From Ilex aquifolium (lineage: Eukaryota; Streptophyta; Magnoliopsida; Aquifoliales; Aquifoliaceae): DNA of 64,000 nucleotides. The position numbers and the translations under genes are program-made. This document shows, piece by piece, positions 57,001 through 64,000 of the stretch (position 1 is the stretch's first letter; every line of letters begins with the position of its first letter). Below the pieces are notes generated by a model. That model saw only the letters and a list, made by a program, of their open reading frames with translations. It did not search any database and had not been told where the DNA came from. The stretch covers positions 6,138,001 through 6,202,000 of the forward strand of contig OX637410.1 in the NCBI GenBank assembly GCA_951799425.1. Direction: 5' to 3'.

Positions 57001-57731
57001 CCACCCCTTTCAAGCTTTCCACTTCTTCATGCTCAACCACTTCTTCATGTTTCAAACTCAAAGTGCTCATCACTTCCATGTGCTCTTCCACCAAAGTATC
57101 AATCCGATTTACCTCATGTGCATCCTCATCATCTCCCGGTTGCTTGCATAGGTTGAACACATTAAGCTCCATTGTCATGTTTCCAAATGCCAGCTTCATA
57201 AGACCATTCCTGCAATTAATCACAGCATTAGATGTAGCAAGGAAAGGTCTACCTAGTATCACAGGGATTTGAGAGCTAAGGTTAGCAACAGGGTGAGTAT
57301 CAAGCACAATGAAATCAACAAGAAAGTAAAACTTGTCCACTTGGACTAAAACATCCTCAACTACTCCCCTTGGTGTGCGAACACTGCGGTCCACCAGTTG
57401 AAGCGTGATTGAAGTAGGCTTCAGTTCCTCCAGCTTAAGTTGTTGATACACAGAGTAGGGGAGGAGGTTCACACTAGCACCTAAATCAAGCAAGGCTTGT
57501 TCCACCCGGCAATCTCCAATGGTTATGGCAATGGTGGGGCAGCCGGGATCCTTAAACTTGGGAGGAGTGTTAGTCCTCAAAATTGAGCTCACTTGCTCGG
57601 TAAGGAATGCTCTTTTGTGAACATTTAGCCTTCTTTTCACTGTGCACAAGTCCTTTAAGATCTTTGCACAAGAGGGGATTTGCTTGATGGCATCCAGGAG
57701 CGGGATGTTTATCTTTACCTGCTTGAAATCT
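54008..57731 (-). CDS. pol: Pol of element I: protease, RT, RNase H, integrase
   Basis: Open frame of 1213 codons (57649-54008), extending upstream without a stop to the gag junction; the codon at 57649 is TTG, so the true start is through gag. Counting from 57649: protease DLGAS at 55-59; RT with DGYSGYNQ near 426, MPFGLCNAP near 458 and catalytic FMDD at 488-491; RNase H with CDASD at 636-640 and TDHSA at 702; integrase with an HHCC-type zinc region (H845, H852, C880, C883) and D915, D974, E1010, an exact D-D35-E. These are Athila-lineage signatures. It ends at residue 1213 with an acidic tail, without a chromodomain. All key residues are present. The frame is -1 relative to gag at about 57731. 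Confidence 0.92.
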
Positions 57732-59754
57732 CAAGAATGTCAGCATAATTAGCCACCTTGACGGGTGGCTTCAAACGATGGGGAAAAGGGGCGGACATAG
57801 AAGGAAAGCATAAACCATCATCAATCACATGTTCTTTATCAACCCCATCTCTCTCACTCTTTTCACTCGACTCGCCCTTGTCGACCACACTTTCTTTGGC
57901 CTCACTATCAATATCTTTTTCGTTTGGCAATGCGGCCTTTGGTGTCAACTTTGGCACCACCATCTTTTCAATTTGTTTACCACTCCTAAGTGTGGTGACA
58001 GCTTTGAGTTGCTCAAAACCCTCCTGGGAAGTCTCGGCCAACTCAACCACATTTTGACCTTTGGGATTTTGTTGGGGTTGAGAGGGAAATTTTCCCTTCT
58101 CTTGTTGAGACAACCCAATGGCATTGGTGATCTTGGTGAGTTGGGCCGAAATGTCCTTATTGAAGGTGGTTTGGCTTTGCATGAAATTAGTGAAGGTTTG
58201 ATTGAGGGTGGTCTGGGTTTGAATGAAATTGTGGAGCATATCTTCCAAATTCTTCTTATGAGGGGGTTGGTAGATGGAAGAACTAGACGGACCTTGTTGG
58301 GAGAAATTTTGTGGGGGAGGATTGGATTGATACCCTTGCGGATTAGACCGTGGGTATTGGGAGTTAGAGGCTTGCCCTTGACCCTGGGATTGAAATTGGC
58401 CTTGCCTAGGAGGTGCGGGAGGTGTATATGTGTTTGAGCCATAAGGAATGGGGTTCTCATTCCTCCAACTGAAATTAGGGTGATCACGATACCCTGAATT
58501 GTAAGTGTTGGAATTTTGAGGAAATGATTGCCTCGATTGGTTGAAGGCATTGGCCTGTTCATGGTATGTCTCTTTAAGTGCCGGAATGCTCGGACACTCA
58601 GACGTGGAATGATCGACACCCCCACAAATAGAGCAAGCCTCCTCGGCTCTTGACACATGAGACACCTCTCGTCTCCTTTCCACCTCAAGGCTATCTACTT
58701 TCCTAGACAATTTGGAAATTTGGGAAAGTAGGTCCTCCCGGTCTTTCAGATCATATATCCCTCCCCGTGGTGGTTGACTACTCACTGGCATTGTCCTAGG
58801 TACATCACTTGGATCCCTAACATCCCACGATTGTGCATTTTCGGCCAAGGTACCAAAGTAATCAAGGGCCTCGTCAGGGTCTTTGTTCAAAAATTCACCA
58901 TTGCACATCATGTCAATAAATTGCCTATGGTTTGGTGAGATTCCTTCATAGAAGAAACTCACCAATTGCCACGATTTAAAACCATGATGTGGTATGGATT
59001 GAATCAAATCTCTATATCGCTCCCAACACTGATAGAATTGTTCATTGGGTTTTTCAGAAAAGTTTTGAATGTCTTTTTTCAATGAAGTGGTTCTATGAAC
59101 CGGAAAAAACTTTTTCAAAAAGAATGAAACTATATGATCCCAAGATAGCATGGTCCGAGGTCCCATGGAATCAAACCAAATCTTTGTCTTACCCTCCAAG
59201 GAAAAAGAGAAAAGTTTCATCCTTGCAATCTCTGTCATGTTGTAATTTGGGATAAAGGTTGCAACTATTTCCTCATAAGACTTTAGATGACTATAATGGT
59301 TTTCCTTCTCAACCCCATTGAATTTAGGGAGTAGTTGCAACATCCATGGTTTGATTACAAAGAGATGTGCTTGGACAGGAAGGACAAGACATGATGGTGT
59401 GGAGCTACGGGTCGGTTGAAGGAACTCCCGCATTGTCCTTGGTGGAGGGTCAAGTTGGATGTTCCCTTCATTCCTAGGTGGGGGAAATTACACTCGTGGG
59501 TTGGGCATCCTAGGTTGTTGGAATCCCCCACCCATTTGCCTATTCGGGTTAGCATCCTCATTATCAAAAGCATCGGGAGGGGGATATTGCATTCTTGGGT
59601 TAGGCATCCTATTTTCGGGTAACCCCCCACCCCTTTGAGCATTTGGATTCACCCCGACATTGTCAAAATTTCCACCCCCTTGGATGTTTGGGTTGACATC
59701 CACATTTTCGAAATTGTCACCCGCATCCTCGGGTGGGTCTTGGTCGATGTTCAT
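57715..59754 (-). pseudogene. gag: Gag of element I (nearly intact)
   Basis: The frame starts at the ATG at 59754 (MNIDQDPPED, matching E and D) but has TAA at 59488-59490 where D has Gln (C to T). From the next ATG at 59433 it is open for 572 residues, covering the conserved part: MREFLQPTRSSTP, capsid-like region (KIWFDSMGPRTML ... FYQCWERYRDLI ... WQLVSFFYEGI), zinc knuckle CSICGGVDHSTSEC, an asparagine-, glutamine- and proline-rich region, the FMQSQTTFNKDISAQL segment and a basic-acidic tail. It ends at TAA 57715 only because one T is missing near 57731; in element E the same region runs in frame into pol. Usable from 59433 perhaps, but pol would then be out of frame. Confidence 0.85.
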
Positions 59755-59946
59755 GTTGGGGCCTAAGGGTTGTCTAACTAATCGGTGATAGTCATCCCTT
59801 CCCTACATGCAACAAGATATCTATACAAATGAAATTGAAAACAAACAAGAATATATACACGAAACAACGTACCTCAGCCCGTGATGAAGATCACGGGACT
59901 TACCTCCATTGTTCGGAAATCACTCTCTTGGTTTGACACTTGCCTT
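59755..59946 (-). other. Leader of element I
   Basis: About 190 bases between primer site and gag ATG; no ORF. Resembles the leaders of D and E. Confidence 0.6.
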
Positions 59947-59963
59947 CCCCGGCAACGGCGCCA
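59947..59963 (-). other. Primer-binding site (tRNA-Asp), element I
   Basis: The plus strand reads CCCCGGCAACGGCGCCA, exact match to the tRNA-Asp 3' end, four bases from the LTR. Confidence 0.95.
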
Positions 59964-59967
59964 AAAA

Positions 59968-62083
59968 TGATTGATCAAAAACAATCCTATTCCTAACCCT
60001 TTAACTACTATCCTTCAAATGATGCAATGTATGAGCGGAAGGAAGGATTTCCCCCCCTTTGGGATAGTGTGAAAAGAAAGGGCAATAGGAAAGGGAAATG
60101 GGATGATGTAGATATGGAATGTGTATGCACAAAAATGCTCCCCAATCGCAAGGACACTTTCGTGAGTTGTGTTTTACTTGGAAAGTATTCCAAGGTCGAT
60201 TCCACAGGGAAGGAAGTGAGCAAATGTGAAAGTGATTTAGTGCAAAAGAAAGTGTAAAATTCTTGTTGTTGGAAATTGTTTGGTGAAGTGTGTGTTGGTG
60301 AAATTAGAATGAGAAAACAAGTGTTGGCAATTCCAAGAGATCGCTCCAATGGGTATACTATCTCAACTCAAAACACTCCTCCGATTGAGCAAGAATGAAC
60401 AGTTGATTCACGGGAAGCCGAGGATGATGATGGTGAGTGCCTAAGCATAAACCGTGACTAGGCCTACGGGTTATCAAAGACTCACCAAATCATCCACCTT
60501 CAATCCGGTCAAACCGAACCATGGGACTCTAAAGGGAGGGTGTAGAAAGAGTTGAAATGGTATACCCCAATGAGGATTCCCCTTGGTCTTGCCAACAAAA
60601 AGTGCTTAGCTACTCATACTTGAACTAGACATGATAATGTAAAGGTAATGCATTCTAAGGCTATGGAGCTTTGAAGTAACTAAGTGTAAGAAATCCTAGA
60701 CTAGAAGTGAATGAAATGAAAAGCTATTTTATATCTATGAACATGAATAACCTTCAAAGCATTAATGGTGGAACATAAATGGAAGCATTCAACTCACCAA
60801 ACATGAAGGGAAAACAACATTTATGGCATTCAATGAACTACTAAGATTCTTACTCAAGATTACAAGACAAATGCAGTAGGAGAAATGGTAAAATCGTCAC
60901 TTTCTCTCTCTAAAAACCACTATTCATCCTCTTCTCCGCCTAGAGCTCCTCTCTCTAAAACTATATCTAATGTAATATATGATGAATCCAAAAAAACCCC
61001 CCCCAAGGAGACTCTTGCTTTCCCCCCAAAACGTGCCTGGAGAGAGAGAGAGGTCTACAGAGTTGATCTCCATCACTAGGGGTGCAGCAACATGGGCTGG
61101 ACAGGGGGTGAGGCAGAGCTGTCTGCCCACCCAGCTTCCTTCTTCTTCTCTCTCTTCATTCATTATCAAGACTCATCCCAATCAATGCAGGGGTGAGGGA
61201 GGCTCCAGGATGTGTAAGAGATGTCAGGAAGCATGTAGGAGAAGTGCATGTGGGACCCTTCAAGCCGCAAAGTTGAGTTACAGGCTGTCTGGAGAAAAGT
61301 GCAAAAACCTTCCGGAAGGTCGACATAAACCTACCGGAAGGTCGCTGAAAGAACAGTTAAATGAAAAGAATCAAATGCAAGAACTTCCGGAAGGTCGACA
61401 TCAGTAGCAAAAATCTTCCGGAAGGTTCATTCCAGTAGCCAAAACCTTCCGGAAGGTTCATTCCAGAAGACAAAACCTTCCGGAAGATTTTGGCAGTCAA
61501 AAAGAAACCCAAGGCAAAACCTTCCGGAAGGTCCATTCCAGTAGACAAGTCCTTCCGGAAGGTTTTACTCCAGTAGCTAAAATCTTCCGAAAGGTTCATT
61601 CCAGAAAACAAAACCTTCCAGAAGATTTTGGCAGTCAAAATGAAACCCAAGGCAAAACCTTCCGGAAGGTCCATTCCAGTAGACAAGTCCTTCCGGAAGG
61701 TTTTACTCCAGTAGCTAAAATCTTCCGGAAGGTTCATTCCAGTGGACAAAACCTTCCGGAAGGTATTAGCTGTGAACAAGGCATCCAGGGTTTTTAGCAA
61801 AACCTTCCGGAAGGACGACATACACCTTCCGGAAGGTTTTCAGACTGTGAGCAAAAATTGGATTTCTTTCCCCTCCAGATCATCCTTAAAGCTACCCCAT
61901 ACACTCCATTAGCCTCATAAAACACCATGGGGGTTTAAATCATGTCATTTACATCATTTTACATGCATTCACCCAAAATTCCATCAAGCCACAAACAAAA
62001 CCAAAACACTCCCATTTATTGACAAAAAAGGTGAAACAAAAGCACATTAGCACACCATACATGTCATTGTTATGTGCTAATCA
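59968..62083 (-). repeat. 5' LTR of element I
   Basis: 2116 bp, about 99 percent identical to 47539-49656 by eye. Same palindrome array (61305-61840), inverted repeat and hairpin. Confidence 0.95.
61305..61840. repeat. Palindrome array CTTCCGGAAG, I 5' LTR
   Basis: About 16 units in the same order as 48880-49413, with a few core changes such as TTCCGAAAGG. Confidence 0.9.
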
Positions 62084-63052
62084 GTGACCCAGAGGAACAT
62101 GATGCACCTCTCCCTTGTACTTGTAATCGAGATATTTGACTGTTGGGGCATCGATTTTATGGGTCCCTTCCCCATGTATTTTGGCTACCTGTATATTTTA
62201 CTGGCAGTGGACTATGTGTCCAAGTGGGTGGAGGCTATTCGAACCAAGACCAATGACCATCGGGTCGTGGTCAAGTTCTTAAAAGAGAACATCTTTTCGA
62301 AGTTCGGGATGCCTCGTGCAATGATAATCGATGGTGGTTCTCATTTTGGTAATAGGCCATTTGCATCTTTAATGCATAAGTATGACATTACACACAAAGT
62401 GTCCACCGCTTATCACCCACAAACCAATGGCCATGCCGAGTTTGCCAATAGGGAGATCAAGAACATCCTAGAGAAAATAGTGAACCCTAATAGGAAGGAT
62501 TGGTCACTTAGGTTGACTGATGCCCTATGGGCTTACCGCACTACTTACAAGACCATTATAGGCATGTCACCCTATAGGCTAGTCTATGGCAAGGCTTGCC
62601 ATTTTTCGGTTGAAATGGAGCACAAGGCTTATTGGGCCATCAAACCTTAAACTTCAACTTGAGAATGAACATAGAGAATAGGAAGTTGGAGATTAATGAT
62701 TTAGAGGAGATCCGTAGAGATGCGTATGAGAGCTCGAGAATTTTGAAAGAAAGGGCTAAGATTTTTCATGACAAATTCATTTTAAGAAAGACATTTGAGC
62801 CCGGACAAAAAAGTGCTCTTGTACAATTCTCGACTCTCTATCTTTTAAGGAAAACTCTGATCCCGTTGGGATGGCCCCTACCTTGTCAAGGTGACCTACC
62901 CCATTGGAGACGTGGAAATCACCAACCCCGAGGATGGCAAGACATTCAAGGTCAATGGCCAAAGACTTAAGCCATTCTTCGAAGGTTTTGAAGGTCAAAG
63001 GGTGGAGGAAGAATTGGTGGATCTGGTTTACCCAGACCTTTTGGAGGATTAA
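62084..63052 (+). pseudogene. Pol of element E, 3' part: integrase and C-terminus
   Basis: Resumes after the GTGAC duplication: [18 protein letters not shown] and [11 protein letters not shown] supply the D, D and E of the integrase core with 35 residues between the last two. Frameshifts near 62640 and in the 62810-62860 stretch break the C-terminal part; the final piece ([24 protein letters not shown]) is in another frame and stops at TAA 63050-63052, matching the C-terminus of pol in element I. Not functional. Confidence 0.88.
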
Positions 63053-64000
63053 CAGTTCATGTAGATTTTAGTGTACAATCGCTTTCTTTTATGATTTAAT
63101 TTTCAAGTCATGTTGTTTACTTACTTTCATCCTTGTGTAGTTTTCGCTCTGGTAATGTGCAGATTACGGTGTTTTTGTCAAAAGCTCCATACGAGGTGTT
63201 CTCTAGCCCTACTTATCTTTTAAAAGTCCTTCATTGCATATCATATTTTTTTTGTTGCATTGAGGACAATGCACGAATCAAGTTGGGTGGGTGAGGTGCA
63301 CCATTTGTATGATACACCAATTGTTTGTGAAAATTTTTGTTGATGATACCAATTTTTGGGGTGAAATTAACCTTTCACATGATCTACAGATTTTTGTTTA
63401 AGAATAGTTAAGAAATACGTTAAAAATTGGAATTTTTTTGTGAAAAATATCTGAATGTTGACCTATATTCCCCTATTTAGAGTGTTGTAGGTTTATGGAT
63501 AGTTTTGATATTTGCTTTGAATTCTGAATACATGAGCACATTATAGAGGTTTATCCTATCCTAATAGTATCACATACTTGTTTACTTTTGAACTCAACCA
63601 TAAGTGCACCATGAACTTGTAGTTTTGGCAATTTACGTATTGAGTTCACATTTTAGAGATTGATATGAATAGTGGAGATAAATAAGTATCCATGAGAGCT
63701 TTAGTGACAATCCTTATTGGAGGGAACTTATATTTACTCAAGGAACATATTTTCAAATTATAAATTTGTTCAATAACCTCATTATGCTTGTTTTGGTTAG
63801 ATGCATTTGGGTAGTTGATTGACTTTGTTTTCATAGGCACAATGCTCCCCTATGCCTATCTAGAAATGATCTTAGGCCATCTTTGATTTTTTTTTAGCCT
63901 TAGCCTTGTTCTTGTAAAATTATCCCTAGTGCCATGTTTGAACCTTGTTGAAAATTCGTTTTCATGCCACACATTTAACCAAGCCGGTGCAAAATGATAA
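63053..64000 (+). other. Post-pol noncoding block of element E, with hairpin and internal polypurine tract
   Basis: No gene. Hairpin TGCATTG-AGGA-CAATGCA at 63256-63273 is followed by a slightly decayed AAGTTGGGTGGGTG (63280-63293). From 63530 on the sequence parallels 11281 onward in C and the minus strand of 1-1000 in A. ORF3 and the 3' LTR of E would follow outside the window. Confidence 0.75.

Larger units (their letters stand above)
47534..62088 (-). mobile_element. Full-length young Athila-like retrotransposon I with GTGAC target duplication
   Basis: 47539-62083, 14545 bp, flanked by GTGAC at 47534-47538 and 62084-62088. In element sense: 5' LTR (62083-59968), tRNA-Asp primer site, gag, pol, hairpin and internal polypurine tract, post-pol block, palindrome array, ORF3, 3' polypurine tract, 3' LTR (49656-47539). 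The LTRs differ at about 20 positions by eye, about 1 percent, so this is a recent insertion. Gag and pol are each almost intact; the visible lesions are a stop in the gag N-terminus and a one-base frame break at the gag-pol join. Confidence 0.95.

Noticed and set aside
57715..57760. Programmed -1 frameshift between gag and pol of element I
   Set aside because: Element E is in one frame across the same place and no X-XXY-YYZ slippery heptamer is visible, so a one-base loss is the simpler reading.
57829..58437. Plus-strand frame of about 200 codons opposite gag of element I
   Set aside because: Antisense shadow of a well-supported gag frame with no recognisable motif.

Overview
This window looks like repeat-dense plant nuclear DNA, probably from a eudicot; the species cannot be read from it. 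I see no host gene, tRNA, rRNA or bacterial feature. Almost every base belongs to Ty3/gypsy LTR retrotransposons of two lineages, nested inside one another. One lineage is Athila-like: primer-binding sites complementary to the 3' end of tRNA-Asp, LTRs of about 1.6-2.1 kb starting TGATTAG, one gag-pol frame and a third ORF after pol. The other is a Tekay/Del-like chromovirus: initiator-Met primer site TGGTATCAGAGC, LTRs starting TGTAACACCCC, a chromodomain after integrase.

Left part. 1-9088 is a minus-strand tandem of a non-autonomous Athila-like element (A): internal-LTR-internal-LTR. It sits in the gag of minus-strand element B (gag start 9089-9293, LTR 9422-11280). B sits in the post-pol region of plus-strand element C (11281-18345), whose ORF3 is broken by a solo LTR (14422-16115). 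C sits in the gag of minus-strand element D (18346-22304), which again shows gag, LTR and ORF3 around one shared LTR.

Right part. Plus-strand element E starts with its 5' LTR at 22305 inside D's ORF3 and runs past the window end. Its gag is interrupted by a young non-autonomous Tekay-like element F (25578-33425, minus) and by an autonomous-type Tekay-like element G (33431-44594, plus). G's 5' LTR carries a further solo LTR H (34159-36776). E's integrase is split by a young, nearly intact Athila-like element I (47539-62083, minus) with 5-bp target duplications, 2.1-kb LTRs, gag, a 1213-codon uninterrupted pol and a 463-residue ORF3.

How the parts relate. I (and perhaps relatives elsewhere) is the kind of element that could supply proteins to the non-autonomous A units, and G-like elements could do so for F. 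A keeps a gag-derived C-terminal ORF and the post-pol noncoding block; F keeps only LTRs, primer site, leader and polypurine tract. Across families I see recurring cis structure: arrays of short CCGG-centred palindromes in the U3 part of LTRs and upstream of ORF3, hairpins directly upstream of polypurine tracts, a second polypurine tract after pol, and a 15-bp inverted repeat spanning about 260 nt near the 3' end of LTRs. Most old coding regions are closed by stop codons that fit C-to-T decay, as expected in methylated DNA.
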